The position numbers and the translations under genes are program-made. A stretch of DNA of 64,000 bases from Streptomyces sp. YIM 130001 (GTDB lineage Bacteria; Actinomycetota; Actinomycetes; Streptomycetales; Streptomycetaceae). The notes under the pieces were generated by a model that did not search any database, had not been told where the DNA came from, and worked only from the letters and a program-made list of their open reading frames with translations. Positions 44,665 through 57,043 of the stretch are shown here, in pieces (the first letter of the stretch is position 1; each line of letters starts with the position of its first letter). The stretch is taken from contig NZ_KZ984552.1 in the NCBI RefSeq assembly GCF_003574445.1, forward strand, positions 1 through 64,000. The letters are read 5' to 3'.

Positions 44665-46535
44665 CGCACCAGTTCCGAGACGACAGCCGTGCCGCGCAGC
44701 GTGAGCACCGACTCCGGGTGGAACTGCACCCCGGCGAATCCCGGTCCGCTCAGGGCGTTCACCTCCCCGCTGGCCGCGTCCCGGGACACCCGCACCCCGT
44801 GCGCCGCCAGTTCCGCTTCGCCCTCGTCGTCGCAGCGCGCCACGAAGCTGTTGTAGAAGCCGACCGTCTCCGGGCGCCCGAAGAGCTCGATCCGCACCTG
44901 CGCCCCCTGGTACGGCACCTGCTTGCGTACGATCTCCAACCCCAGCTCGGCGGCCAGGAGTTCGTGGCCCAGGCAGACCCCGAGAACCCCGTGCCGGTGC
45001 TCGCGCACCGCCCGGGCGGCGAGTTCCCGCAGGAACCGCATCTTCGGATCCCCGAGATCCGCCGGGTCGCCAGGCCCGGGGCCGAGGACCAGTGGCCCCT
45101 CATGGGCCCGCACCGCCTCCCGCAGCCCCGGCTCGTCGTAGCGCCGCACCGTGACATCGAGCCCGCAGGACCGCAACAGATGCGCCAGCATCGATGTGAA
45201 GGTGTCCTCGCCGTCCACGATCAGCGCGTGCCCGCTCAGCTCAGCGGTCCGCTCCTGCATCCGCAGCCAGAACGGCGCGAGTGAGGCCCGCCGGGAATCC
45301 AGCGCCTCCTGCACCCGGGGATCGTCGGCGAGCCGCCCCCGTCGGCCCTCCTCGTGTGCACGCCCCGGGCGCACCCCGAGCGCGGCCAGTACACCGGCGG
45401 CCTTGGCGTGCGTCTCGGCGACCTCGGCCCGCGGATCGGAGTCACGCACCAGGGTCGCGCCGACCGCCACCTTCAGCCGCCCGTCCGCCGCGATGTCCGC
45501 GGTCCTGATCAGGATGGGGGAGTCGAGGGTCTGGGCGCCGCCCGAGTCCCGTTCGATCAGTGCGAGCGCGCCCGCGTAGTAGCCGCGGCCGGCGCCGTCC
45601 GACGCGGCGGGTTCGTACCGCTCGATCACCCGGCAGGCGTTCTGCACCGGCGAGCCCGTGACCGTCGCGGCGAACATGGTCTCCCGGAGGACCTCGCGCA
45701 CGTCGAGCGAGGAACGGCCGCGCAACTCGTACTCCGTGTGCGCGAGATGAGCCATCTCCTTCAGGCGCGGACCCACCACCACCCCGCCCATGTCGCCGAC
45801 GGTGCACATCATCTTGAGTTCCTCGTCCACCACCATGGACAGCTCGGCCGTCTCCTTGGCGTCGTCGAGGAACCGGAGCAGATCGTCCGCGCTGGGCGCC
45901 CCTTCGGGGTAGCGGAAGGTACCGCTGATCGGATTCATCACGACGGTGCCGCCGCTCATCCGCACATGCACCTCGGGGCTCGCACCGACCAGCGTGCGCC
46001 CCTGCGGGCCTCCGGTGTGCACGACGTACGTCCAGTACGCCCCGCGCTCGCCGTCCAAAAGCCGGCGGAACAGGGCCAGAGCGTCCGCCCGCGAGAAGCC
46101 GTCCACCCGCCCCTCGAAGTTCCGGCGGATGACGAAGTTCGCCCCCTCGCCCCGGCCGATCTCGTCCCGCAGCACCCGCTCGACGATCTCCGCGTACGCC
46201 TCGTCGTCCACGTCGAAGGCCCCGTCGGTGACCCGCACCTCGTGCGCGGGCAGCTGCTCCAGCGCCTCCGCCACGGACAGTTCGTAACTCTGCGACGCGG
46301 TCAGGACGGTCAGCGGCGTGCCGTCGTCCCGTACGTCGAAGCCGCGCTCGGCGATCTGCCGGAACGGCACCAGGGCGAGCACGGGCAGCGGGCTCTCGGG
46401 GATGTCCGCGAGGCGCTCGGCCTCGTGGGTGGGGCCGATCAGCACCTCGACGGTGTCGTGATCGCGGCCCGGAGTGCGGCGGCGCAGCAGTGCGAACGGC
46501 GGGGAGTCGTCCTCGAGCAGACGGTTCAGCGGCAT
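44604..46535 (-). CDS. trpEG: Anthranilate synthase, fused components I and II
   Basis: 643 residues converting chorismate and glutamine to anthranilate. Component I (about 1-420) shows chorismate-binding sequence GASPEVHVRMSGG, NPISGTFRYPEG and the ATVTGSPVQNA/GYYAGALALI region. Component II (about 440-640) is a class I glutamine amidotransferase with the cysteine in GVCLGHELLAAELGL and the His-Glu pair in FHPESVLT. ATG 46535 follows AAGGAA. The 3' end overlaps the convergent dehydrogenase gene by 61 bases. Controlled by the Trp attenuator upstream; fused forms also serve secondary metabolism, but the Trp leader points to primary tryptophan supply. Confidence 0.94.
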   Translation of the reverse strand: MPLNRLLEDDSPPFALLRRRTPGRDHDTVEVLIGPTHEAERLADIPESPLPVLALVPFRQIAERGFDVRDDGTPLTVLTASQSYELSVAEALEQLPAHEVRVTDGAFDVDDEAYAEIVERVLRDEIGRGEGANFVIRRNFEGRVDGFSRADALALFRRLLDGERGAYWTYVVHTGGPQGRTLVGASPEVHVRMSGGTVVMNPISGTFRYPEGAPSADDLLRFLDDAKETAELSMVVDEELKMMCTVGDMGGVVVGPRLKEMAHLAHTEYELRGRSSLDVREVLRETMFAATVTGSPVQNACRVIERYEPAASDGAGRGYYAGALALIERDSGGAQTLDSPILIRTADIAADGRLKVAVGATLVRDSDPRAEVAETHAKAAGVLAALGVRPGRAHEEGRRGRLADDPRVQEALDSRRASLAPFWLRMQERTAELSGHALIVDGEDTFTSMLAHLLRSCGLDVTVRRYDEPGLREAVRAHEGPLVLGPGPGDPADLGDPKMRFLRELAARAVREHRHGVLGVCLGHELLAAELGLEIVRKQVPYQGAQVRIELFGRPETVGFYNSFVARCDDEGEAELAAHGVRVSRDAASGEVNALSGPGFAGVQFHPESVLTLRGTAVVSELVRQLVAGGAGTSTFSLRRPSV

Positions 46536-46596
46536 GGTGTTCCTTCCAGTCGGATCACGTCGACGGTTCGAGTGGGAGGAACGGCCCCGGACATGG

Positions 46597-46621
46597 AAAA
46601 GGCCGCCCCTCGGGCGGCCTT
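46597..46621 (-). terminator. trpEG attenuator terminator
   Basis: On the minus strand, AAGGCCGCCC (46621-46612) pairs with GGGCGGCCTT (46608-46599), with a three-base loop, followed by TTTT/CC. It lies between the leader peptide and trpEG, as expected for transcription attenuation. Confidence 0.85.
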
Positions 46622-46642
46622 CGCGTCTTCGGATACGCGCAG

Positions 46643-46699
46643 TCAGTGGGCCGCCGGTTGAGCGGTCCACCACCAGTTACGGGTCGTGTGCGCGAACAT
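46643..46699 (-). CDS. trpL: trp leader peptide with three consecutive Trp codons
   Basis: 18 residues, MFAHTTRNWWWTAQPAAH, followed by TGA. The run of three TGG codons makes translation sensitive to charged tRNA-Trp; stalling would favour an antiterminator and allow trpEG transcription. A TAGGGT at 46712-46707 on the minus strand lies seven bases before the ATG, so the leader is probably leaderless. Similar leaders are known before Streptomyces anthranilate synthase genes. Confidence 0.9.
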   Translation of the reverse strand: MFAHTTRNWWWTAQPAAH

Positions 46700-46840
46700 G
46701 CCGGGAACCCTAGCGGACCCGGGGGCGCGGGGGCACTCGCGTCTCGCGACCCGGTCACCCGCATGGGCGAGGTGTCTGCCGGCTCCTGCGGAACCGGACA
46801 GCGCGTCTCACCCAGTGGTCCGGGCGCAGGGCACGCCTGA

Positions 46841-48214
<1,374 letters not shown>

Positions 48215-48233
48215 ATCCTGGCTGGACGTACGA

Positions 48234-48276
48234 CTGTGGGGCACGGATCGATGTGATTCGTGCCCCACAGCGTTTT
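48234..48276 (+). terminator. Terminator after DAHP synthase
   Basis: CTGTGGGGCACG (48234-48245) pairs exactly with CGTGCCCCACAG (48259-48270); four further inner pairs (one G-T) leave a GATGT loop. CGTTTT follows. Confidence 0.85.
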
Positions 48277-48300
48277 GTGGCCGGAGCAGGCCGGGTACGG

Positions 48301-48319
48301 TTAGGTTAGCCTCACCGAA
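48301..48319 (+). promoter_or_regulatory. IdeR/DmdR iron box upstream of bfd
   Basis: TTAGGTTAGCCTCACCGAA matches the iron-box consensus TTAGGTTAGGCTAACCTAA at 16 of 19 positions. It lies 57 bases before the bfd start, where binding of iron-loaded DmdR/IdeR would repress bfd. Confidence 0.85.
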
Positions 48320-48375
48320 TCATCGGGACAGGCCGTACGGATCGATCCCGAACCAAGCCCGGGGAGGTGAACCGC

Positions 48376-48651
48376 GTGTACGTGTGCTCTTGCTTCGGTG
48401 TCACGGAGCAGCAGGTGAAGCAGCACGTGGACGACGGTGCGTACACCCCGCGGCAGATCGCCTCAGCCTGCAAGGCGGGCACCGACTGCGGTTCCTGTGT
48501 CCGCCGCATCCAGTCCCTGCTCGGCCGGGGTGCGTGCCCGCGGCGCGAGCTCGTGGAGCAGGGGTCCAGCGCGACGGCCCTGGCCCCCGAACCCGTACCG
48601 GCTCCGGAGGCCGAGCCCCTCGCCAGGCCCGGACTACCGGAAGCGGCCTGA
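48376..48651 (+). CDS. bfd: Bacterioferritin-associated ferredoxin
   Basis: 91 residues. The [2Fe-2S] ligands are C4, C6, C38 and C41 (VYVCSCFGV...TDCGSC). Bfd reduces ferric iron in bacterioferritin to release it. GTG 48376 is preferred because GGGGAGG (48361-48367) is eight bases upstream; the in-frame GTG 48367 overlaps that site. The C-terminal 35 residues are Pro/Glu-rich, longer than in E. coli Bfd (64 residues). It is convergent with bfr 16 bases away, and the iron box means it is made under iron starvation. Confidence 0.92.
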   Translation: MYVCSCFGVTEQQVKQHVDDGAYTPRQIASACKAGTDCGSCVRRIQSLLGRGACPRRELVEQGSSATALAPEPVPAPEAEPLARPGLPEAA

Positions 48652-48667
48652 GCCGCGGTCGCCGCGG

Positions 48668-49147
48668 TCAGCCCTCCGGCTGCTCGATCAGCTGCGCGAT
48701 GTAGAGCGGCTCCCCGAGCTTCTCGACGAGCTCCAGCTGAGTGTCCAGGTAGTCGATGTGATGCTCCTCGTCCTCGAGGATCGACTCGAAGAGGTTCGCC
48801 GAGGTGATGTCACCCTTGGCGCGCATGATCTCGATACCGCGCTTGAGCCGGTCGATGGCCTCGACCTCGATCTGCCGGTCCGCCTTGAACATCTCGGTGA
48901 CCGTCTGGCCGACCCGGACGTGGAACAGCCGCTGGTAGTTGGGCAGTCCGTCGAGAAACAGGATGCGGTCGGTGAGGATCTCGGCATGCTTCATCTCGTC
49001 GAAGGACTCGGCGCGGGTGTATTTGGCGAGCTTCGTCCAGCCGAAATTGTCCTGCATCTTGGCATGCAGGAAGTACTGATTGATCGCGGTGAGCTCGGCG
49101 GTCAGCTGCTCATTCAGGAATTCGATGACCTCGGGGTCGCCCTGCAT
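48668..49147 (-). CDS. bfr: Bacterioferritin
   Basis: 159 residues, forming the 24-mer iron-storage cage. Heme ligand M52 is present (SFDEMKHAE), and ferroxidase residues E18, E51 and H54 are visible, with matching E and E/H in the second half (EVEAIDRLKRG, LEDEEHHIDYL). ATG 49147 follows AAGGAG. Convergent with its partner bfd, an arrangement giving separate control of storage and release. Confidence 0.96.
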   Translation of the reverse strand: MQGDPEVIEFLNEQLTAELTAINQYFLHAKMQDNFGWTKLAKYTRAESFDEMKHAEILTDRILFLDGLPNYQRLFHVRVGQTVTEMFKADRQIEVEAIDRLKRGIEIMRAKGDITSANLFESILEDEEHHIDYLDTQLELVEKLGEPLYIAQLIEQPEG

Positions 49148-49299
49148 GGCAGAGGCTCCTTCCAGGCGCGTTCGGGGCAGGTGCGCGCATCCTTGCATCG
49201 GCACCGTGGGGCGTCCAGTAAGTGCATGCTTAGTAGGAGTTGCCCGAATCGGTGCAGACCTGGTCACGTCCACCCTGCCCGGTCTGTCAGGATGGACGC

Positions 49300-49926
49300 A
49301 TGGGTCAGCCGGAAAGTCGCGGAGTGTCGGAGCGGTCGGAACTTCCGCCAGGGCAGCGGCTGCAGCGCGGATGGCCGGTCACCCATTACGGCCCCGTCCC
49401 CAAATTCCGGCCGGAACGCTGGGAGTTCAGGGTGTTCGGCGCCACCGCCGACGGGGACAAGCACTGCTGGACCCACGAGGAATTCGGCGACCTGCCGTAC
49501 GAGACTATCGTCGCGGATCTGCACTGCGTCACGAAATTCTCGATGCTGGGCGCCGAATGGGGCGGAGTGTCGTCCCGTACGCTGCTGGAATTCTCGCCCC
49601 CGGCCCCTGACGTCACGCATGTCATGGTCTGGGCCGAGTACGGCTTCAGTTCCAATCTGCGCCTCGCCGACTTCGCGTCGGAGCAGGCCATCTTCGCCAC
49701 GCATCGTGACGGGGAGCCGCTCACCGCGGAGCACGGCTTCCCGCTCCGCCTCGTCGTTCCGCATCTGTACGCCTGGAAGGGGCCCAAGTGGGTCCGCGGG
49801 GTCGAGTACATGACGGCCGACCGGCGCGGCTTCTGGGAGGAGCGCGGCTATCACAACGTCGGCGACCCCTGGCGCGAGCAGCGCTACTCCTACCAGGAGG
49901 AGCCCGGCGACGGGCCTGAGCTGTAG
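49300..49926 (+). CDS. Molybdopterin-binding oxidoreductase (sulfite oxidase-like, cytosolic)
   Basis: 208 residues matching the oxidoreductase molybdopterin-binding domain. The likely Mo-ligating cysteine is in DLHCVTKFSMLGAEWGGVS, and a conserved C-terminal VVPHLYAWKGPKWVRGVEY follows. There is no signal peptide or Tat motif, unlike MsrP/YedY, so it should be cytosolic. ATG 49300 is used. Substrate unknown. Confidence 0.87.
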   Translation: MGQPESRGVSERSELPPGQRLQRGWPVTHYGPVPKFRPERWEFRVFGATADGDKHCWTHEEFGDLPYETIVADLHCVTKFSMLGAEWGGVSSRTLLEFSPPAPDVTHVMVWAEYGFSSNLRLADFASEQAIFATHRDGEPLTAEHGFPLRLVVPHLYAWKGPKWVRGVEYMTADRRGFWEERGYHNVGDPWREQRYSYQEEPGDGPEL

Positions 49927-49941
49927 CGCCTGCGCAGGCGC
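49926..49941. terminator. 16-base palindrome between convergent genes
   Basis: GCGCCTGCGCAGGCGC is self-complementary (6-bp stem, 4-base loop), placed at the end of the molybdopterin oxidoreductase gene and 6 bases before the end of the convergent nuclease gene. Weak terminator candidate for both. Confidence 0.4.
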
Positions 49942-49946
49942 GTTCC

Positions 49947-50846
49947 TCAAGCGGTGCGGGCGAGCGCTCGGCGGTCCGGGAGCTCCCGGAGTTCCTTGAG
50001 TCGGGCCACGTCGGCCGCGTGGCCCTCCTTGCCGCCGGGCGTCTCGATGATCAGCGGAACCCCCTCCGTCGCGGGGTGGGCGAGCAGCTCACGGAACGGG
50101 TCAAGTCCGATGTGCCCTGCGCCGATGTTCGCGTGCCGGTCCTTGTGTGCGCCGACCACGTCCTGTGAGTCGTTGGCGTGGATCAGTCGCAGTCGGCCCT
50201 CGCCGACCGTGTCGACCAGCAGATCGAGGGTCTGCCGCATGCCGTCCTGACCCGTGAGGTCGTGTCCGGCCGCGAAGATGTGACAGGTGTCGAGGCAGAC
50301 GCCGAGCTTCGGGTGTGCGTCCAGGGCCTCGAAGTACGGGGCGTAGTCCCAGGTGCGCGAGCAGACCGAGGCGCCCTGTCCGGCCGTCGATTCGAGGAGC
50401 AGCTGCGGGTCGTCCTCGTGGGTCAGCTCGTCGAGCAGCGGCAGCATCCGTTCACGCACCTGACGCAGCGCCTCCTCGCGGTGCCGGCCGCCGGTCGCCG
50501 AACCGGTGTGCACGACGACGCCGAGTGCGCCGATCTCGCGCCCGCGGCGCAGCGAGTGCCGCAGCGAATCCACCGACCGGTCGACCGTCGCGGCCGTGTG
50601 GGAACCGAAGTTGATCAAGTACGGAGCGTGGACGAAAGCAGGCAGCCCTTCGTCCGCGCAGGCCGTGCGGAAGGCCTCGTCCTGCTGCGGATTGCCGGTG
50701 GGCGTCGCCCAGCCGCGCGGATTGGCCACGAAGACCTGGACGGACTCGGCGCCCATCTCGCGGGCGTACGTCAGGCCGACGGATGCGAGGCCGCCTGCCA
50801 CCGGGACATGGCCGCCGACGGGATTGCGAAGGTTCTTGCTGGTCAC
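49947..50846 (-). CDS. nfo: Deoxyribonuclease IV (AP endonuclease family 2)
   Basis: Cuts DNA 5' to abasic sites. 299 residues with the TIM-barrel metal-binding residues spread in order: GGHVPVAGG, HAPYLINFGS, VVHTGSATGG, LLESTAGQG, CLDTCHIFAAG, HANDSQDVVGAHKDRHANIG and IIETPGG. Shape and length fit the family. It lies after the PASTA kinase gene on the same strand but separated by 58 bases. Confidence 0.93.
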   Translation of the reverse strand: MTSKNLRNPVGGHVPVAGGLASVGLTYAREMGAESVQVFVANPRGWATPTGNPQQDEAFRTACADEGLPAFVHAPYLINFGSHTAATVDRSVDSLRHSLRRGREIGALGVVVHTGSATGGRHREEALRQVRERMLPLLDELTHEDDPQLLLESTAGQGASVCSRTWDYAPYFEALDAHPKLGVCLDTCHIFAAGHDLTGQDGMRQTLDLLVDTVGEGRLRLIHANDSQDVVGAHKDRHANIGAGHIGLDPFRELLAHPATEGVPLIIETPGGKEGHAADVARLKELRELPDRRALARTA

Positions 50847-50904
50847 GCCGTCCAGGGTGACACGGAGCCGCCAGTGCCCGGACGGCGGCCCGGCCGTGCG
50901 GGCG

Positions 50905-52875
50905 TCAGCGCACGCGGATGGTGATCTCGCTGCCCCGCTTCGCCTCTTCGCCGCCGGCCACCGACTGGTCCCAGACCTTCTCGCCGATGAACCAGCTCTG
51001 GACCTTGACCTCGAATCCGGCGTCCTCGAGTTCGCTGCGCGCCTCGTCCTTCTGCATGCCTTCGACGTCCGGCACCTCGACCATGTCCTGGCCCTTGGAG
51101 ACCGTCAGAGTCACCGTGTCGCCGGTGGCGAGCTGCGTGCCCTCGCCCGGCTTCTGGCGTGCGACGTCGCCCTCGTCGTGTTCGGAGAACATCCGCTGGG
51201 AGGCCACCTTGACCTCGAGGCCGGCCTCCTCGAGCTCACCGCGTGCGTCGTCCAGTGATTCGCCGACCACGTCGGGCGCCTCGATCGGGCTGCCCTTGCT
51301 GACGGTCAGGGCGATCGCGCTGCCGGGCTTGCGCTTGCTGCCCGCGGCCGGCTCGGTGCCGATCACCGAGTTGCGCGGAACGTCCTCGCTGAACGCGCGC
51401 TTGACCATCCCGGGCTTGAGACCGCTCTTGTCCAGTTCCTTCCTGGCCTCGGACAGCGTCTCGTTCTTCACGTTCGGGACGGTGACGATGCGCGGGCCGA
51501 GCGAGATGGTGAGCTTCACGCGGCCGTTGCTGCGGATGCGGTCACCGGCCTTCGGGGCGCTGTTCATCACCGTGCCGCGGTCGTAGGCGACGCTGTAGGC
51601 CCGGTCCACCTCGCGCACCGAGAGACCGGCGTCGTCGAGCGCGGACGCGGCCTGCTTCTCCGTCTTGCTGAGCAGCGGCGGGACGCGGGTGAACTGGCCC
51701 GAGTTGATGTACCAGACACCGGCGCCGAGGCCGAGCGCAAGCAGTACGGCGGTCACGGTGAGGAGCACGCCGCGGCGCGGCCTGTGCCAGGCCCGTGCGA
51801 GCCGGGAGCCGCCCGGTGGACGCCCGACGGGTGGCGCGGGCGGCATCACGAACCGGCTCGTGCGGTTCAACTGCTCGTCCTCGGCCGCCCCCGCCGGCTC
51901 GGGCAGCTCGAGCTGCCGCGCGTGCGCGGTGCCGACGCCCGCGGCGGTGCGCGGGATCACGCTGGTGCGGTCGTCCGTGTTCGTGTGCTCCGTGGCGCGA
52001 GCGCCGGGCGGTACCGCGTCGAGCTGGTCCTCGGTCAGCGTGCCGCGCGCGCGGCGGGTGTCCGCGAGGAGGGCGACGGCGTCCGGCGGGCGCAGCTCGG
52101 GGTTGCGCGCGGTGCCGGCGGCGACCAGTTCGTCGAGTACGTAGGGCAGCCCGGGGACGGCCGCGGACGGCGGTGGAACGTCCTCGTTGAGGTGCAGGTA
52201 GAGAACCTGGGCGGGGGAGTCGCCGGCGTGCGGCTTGCCGCCGGTCAGCATTTCGTAGAGCACCACCCCGCACGCGTAGACGTCGACGCGGGGGTCGACG
52301 GTGCCGGCCTCGATCTGCTCGGGCGCCAGGTAGGAGACGGTGCCGAGCACGGCGCCCGTCGTGTTGGTCACCGTGTCCACCGAGCGGACCAGGCCGAAGT
52401 CCGCCACCTTGACGCGGCCGTCGTCCCCTATCAGGACGTTCTCCGGCTTCATGTCGCGGTGTACGAAGCCGGCCCGGTGGGCGGCGCCGAGGGCGGCCAG
52501 GACCGGCTCCAGGATGTCCAGGGCGGCGCGCGGCTGCAGGGCGCCGCGCTCGCGCAGGACGTCGCGCAGGGTGCAGCCCGCCACGTACTCCATCGCCAGG
52601 TAGACGTAACTGCCGTCCGTGCCCTGGTCGTAGACGCCGACCACATTCGGGTGGGAGAGCCGCGCCACCGACTTCGCCTCGCGGATGAAGCGCTCCACGA
52701 ACGTGGTGTCCGCGGCGAGGGCGGGGTGCATCACCTTGAGTGCGAGCACGCGGTCGAGGCGGGTGTCCACGGCCCGGTAGACCGTGGCCATCCCGCCGAC
52801 CGCGATGCGCGCATCGATGCGGTACCGCTCGTCGAGCACCTGGCCGACGAGCGGGTCCTGGAGGGTCGTGTCCAC
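50905..52875 (-). CDS. PASTA-domain Ser/Thr protein kinase (PknB family)
   Basis: 656 residues. Kinase domain (about 20-285): glycine loop RIAVGGMATVYR, ATP lysine K47, HRDMKPENVL and DFGLV with activation-loop threonines. Cytoplasmic Pro-rich linker, one membrane helix (about 377-400), then four PASTA domains (about 405-656), which bind muropeptides or lipid II. It probably senses cell-wall state and phosphorylates growth and division proteins. ATG 52875 is the start. An Rv2175c-like gene, whose mycobacterial homologue is a kinase substrate, lies 4 kb away. Confidence 0.95.
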   Translation of the reverse strand: MDTTLQDPLVGQVLDERYRIDARIAVGGMATVYRAVDTRLDRVLALKVMHPALAADTTFVERFIREAKSVARLSHPNVVGVYDQGTDGSYVYLAMEYVAGCTLRDVLRERGALQPRAALDILEPVLAALGAAHRAGFVHRDMKPENVLIGDDGRVKVADFGLVRSVDTVTNTTGAVLGTVSYLAPEQIEAGTVDPRVDVYACGVVLYEMLTGGKPHAGDSPAQVLYLHLNEDVPPPSAAVPGLPYVLDELVAAGTARNPELRPPDAVALLADTRRARGTLTEDQLDAVPPGARATEHTNTDDRTSVIPRTAAGVGTAHARQLELPEPAGAAEDEQLNRTSRFVMPPAPPVGRPPGGSRLARAWHRPRRGVLLTVTAVLLALGLGAGVWYINSGQFTRVPPLLSKTEKQAASALDDAGLSVREVDRAYSVAYDRGTVMNSAPKAGDRIRSNGRVKLTISLGPRIVTVPNVKNETLSEARKELDKSGLKPGMVKRAFSEDVPRNSVIGTEPAAGSKRKPGSAIALTVSKGSPIEAPDVVGESLDDARGELEEAGLEVKVASQRMFSEHDEGDVARQKPGEGTQLATGDTVTLTVSKGQDMVEVPDVEGMQKDEARSELEDAGFEVKVQSWFIGEKVWDQSVAGGEEAKRGSEITIRVR

Positions 52876-52984
52876 GCAGGCGAGTGTACGAGCCGTCGCC
52901 GACAGGACCGTCCCGCCCGCTGCTCTCGGGGCTCTACTGCAGCGCAGCTGTGACCGTTCGAGCCGGAGCCGTGACCGGAGCCAC

Positions 52985-55247
<2,263 letters not shown>

Positions 55248-55260
55248 GGGTGTCCCGCTC

Positions 55261-55350
55261 CTCCCTTCGCCGGCATGACCCGGATCAGGTTCGTACGGTC
55301 GGAGGCCGCGTCAGCCTCCCTCTCAGCCCGTGCGTCCGGGCTCCCGCGTG
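55261..55350 (-). promoter_or_regulatory. TPP riboswitch (THI element)
   Basis: On the minus strand the signature elements are present in order: GCGGGAGCCC, GGGCTGAGAGGG, CCGTACGAACCTGATCCGGG and TCATGCCGGCGAAGGGA. The 3' helix contains the ribosome binding site of thiO, so thiamine pyrophosphate binding should block translation of the operon. Confidence 0.95.
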
Positions 55351-55637
55351 CTGCTGCTACCCGGCCAGCGTAGCCCCCGCGCGCGTGGCCGCTGAAGGGA
55401 GGCGTACCTGAGGTACGGGCGGGGCTCGTGAGGCTGATGGGGCTGTGCGTGCGGACTGTCGTCGGCGCACGCTGTCGTCGGGAGGGGTGCTTCGCGAGCG
55501 GCCGAGCGGGACCCGGCGCGCGGGAAGGCTGCTTTGCGGGGTGGGGGAGCGGTCAGGGGATGCGCGGGCCGAGGTCGTACGGTGCGGCCGCCCCCGCCCC
55601 ATGTCCTGACGGATCGTCAGGTGATTACAGTGGCCGG
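55351..55637. other. Intergenic region upstream of the thi operon and the flavoprotein gene
   Basis: 287 bases, 390 if the riboswitch is counted. The left end should hold the thi promoter (minus strand). The right end has a 7-bp inverted repeat (55605-55621) and a probable -10 (55626-55631) for the flavoprotein. The middle shows nothing I can name. Confidence 0.5.
55605..55631 (+). promoter_or_regulatory. Operator-like inverted repeat and promoter of the flavoprotein gene
   Basis: CCTGACG (55605-55611) and CGTCAGG (55615-55621) flank GAT. The repeat lies where a -35 and spacer would be, upstream of TACAGT (55626-55631), six bases before the GTG start. A repressor bound there would block the promoter. 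Confidence 0.5.
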
Positions 55638-56861
55638 GTGAGTGAGCAGACGCAGCAGGCGCGGCACGTCGTCATCGTCGGAGCGGGCATGGCGGGGGTG
55701 CAGTCCGCGGTCGCCCTCAGGGAGGGCGGATTCACCGGGCGGGTGACCCTCATCGGCGCGGAGCCCCATCAGCCGTACGACAGGCCGCCGCTGTCCAAGG
55801 CGGTACTGCTCGGGACGGCCGAGGGATCCGCCTTCGACGTCGACTTCGAGCAGCTCGAGGTGGAACTGCGCCTCGGTCTCGCCGTCACCGGCGTACGGCC
55901 CGCCGAGCACCGTCTCGACACCGCCGAAGGACCCGTTGCGTACGACGTGCTGGTGATCGCCACCGGCGCCGAGCCGCGGGCGCTGCCGGGGGCCGAGGGG
56001 ATCGCGGGGGTTCATCTGCTGCGCACCCTGGACGACGCGGAGCGGCTGCGTCCGGTGCTCGCCGCGCAGCACGAGATCGTCGTCGTCGGGGCGGGTTGGA
56101 TCGGCGCCGAGTTCGCCACCGCGGCCCGTGCGGCCGGTTGCGCTGTCACCGTGGTGGAGGCGGCGGACCGGCCACTGGTCGGGGCGCTGCCCGCCGAGGT
56201 CACCGAGGCGATGCCCGCCTGGTACGCGGCCGCGGGCGTCGAACTGCGCCTCCACGCGCGCGTGGAGCGCGTCGAAGCCTCCTCCGTCGTCCTCGACGAC
56301 GGCACCCGGGTACCCGCGGGCGCGGTCGTCGTCGGCATCGGCGCCGTGCCGGCCACCCGCTGGCTCACCGGCTCGGGCATCGCACTCGGCGAGGACGGTG
56401 CGGTCCTCGCCGACGGCCGCCTGCGCACCTCCGCGCCGGACGTCTACGCGGTCGGCGACTGCGCGTCCTTCCCGTCCGCCCGTTACGGCACACGCCTGCT
56501 GGTCCACCACTGGGACAACGCCCTCCAGGGCCCGCGCACGGTGGCCGCGGACATCCTCGGCCAGAACCCGCCCGACTACGACCCGGTGCCGTACTTCTGG
56601 TCCGAGCAGTTCGGACGCTTCGTGCAGTACGCCGGACATCACGCGGCGGCCGACTCCAGCGTCGGGCGCGGGGACCCGAACGGCCCGGCCTGGTCCATGT
56701 GCTGGCTCAAGGACGGAGCCCTGGTCGCATTGCTCGCCGTCGGACGGCCCCGCGACCTCGCCCAGGGGCGCAGGCTGATCGACGCGGGGGCACTCCTGGA
56801 CCCGCAACTGCTGGCCGATCCGGCGGTGCCGCTGAAGAAGGCCGTCCTGGCGGCGGAGTGA
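55638..56861 (+). CDS. FAD/NAD(P)-dependent ferredoxin reductase-like protein
   Basis: 407 residues of the BphA4/rubredoxin-reductase type: FAD motif VVIVGAGMAGVQSA, RPPLSKAVLL, NAD motif VVVGAGWIGAEFATAA and VYAVGDCASFPS, with a C-terminal domain ending PLKKAVLAAE. It transfers electrons from NAD(P)H to a ferredoxin, perhaps serving a P450. GTG 55638 is preferred, probably leaderless. No ferredoxin gene is adjacent; Bfd is the nearest [2Fe-2S] protein gene. Confidence 0.88.
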   Translation: MSEQTQQARHVVIVGAGMAGVQSAVALREGGFTGRVTLIGAEPHQPYDRPPLSKAVLLGTAEGSAFDVDFEQLEVELRLGLAVTGVRPAEHRLDTAEGPVAYDVLVIATGAEPRALPGAEGIAGVHLLRTLDDAERLRPVLAAQHEIVVVGAGWIGAEFATAARAAGCAVTVVEAADRPLVGALPAEVTEAMPAWYAAAGVELRLHARVERVEASSVVLDDGTRVPAGAVVVGIGAVPATRWLTGSGIALGEDGAVLADGRLRTSAPDVYAVGDCASFPSARYGTRLLVHHWDNALQGPRTVAADILGQNPPDYDPVPYFWSEQFGRFVQYAGHHAAADSSVGRGDPNGPAWSMCWLKDGALVALLAVGRPRDLAQGRRLIDAGALLDPQLLADPAVPLKKAVLAAE

Positions 56862-56885
56862 CCGGTTGCCCGGATCGGCACTCGA

Positions 56886-56911
56886 CGCGGTCCACGCGCG
56901 CGTGGACCGCG
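56886..56911. terminator. 26-base perfect palindrome after the flavoprotein gene
   Basis: CGCGGTCCACGCG followed by its complement, centred at 56898/56899, 25 bases after the stop. As RNA it gives an 11-bp stem with a four-base loop. It contains CCACGCGCGCGTGG, which recurs in the window. Confidence 0.6.
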
Positions 56912-57043
56912 CTTTCCGCGCGTGAAACCGCGCCCCGGTCACGCACGTGACGCCCGTGCCGATACCGCCGGAGCCTGCGGGTCCCCGGCAAACGGTCGAG
57001 TATCGGGTACCGACTGTCAGCCCCAGATGGCAGGCTTGTCCCC

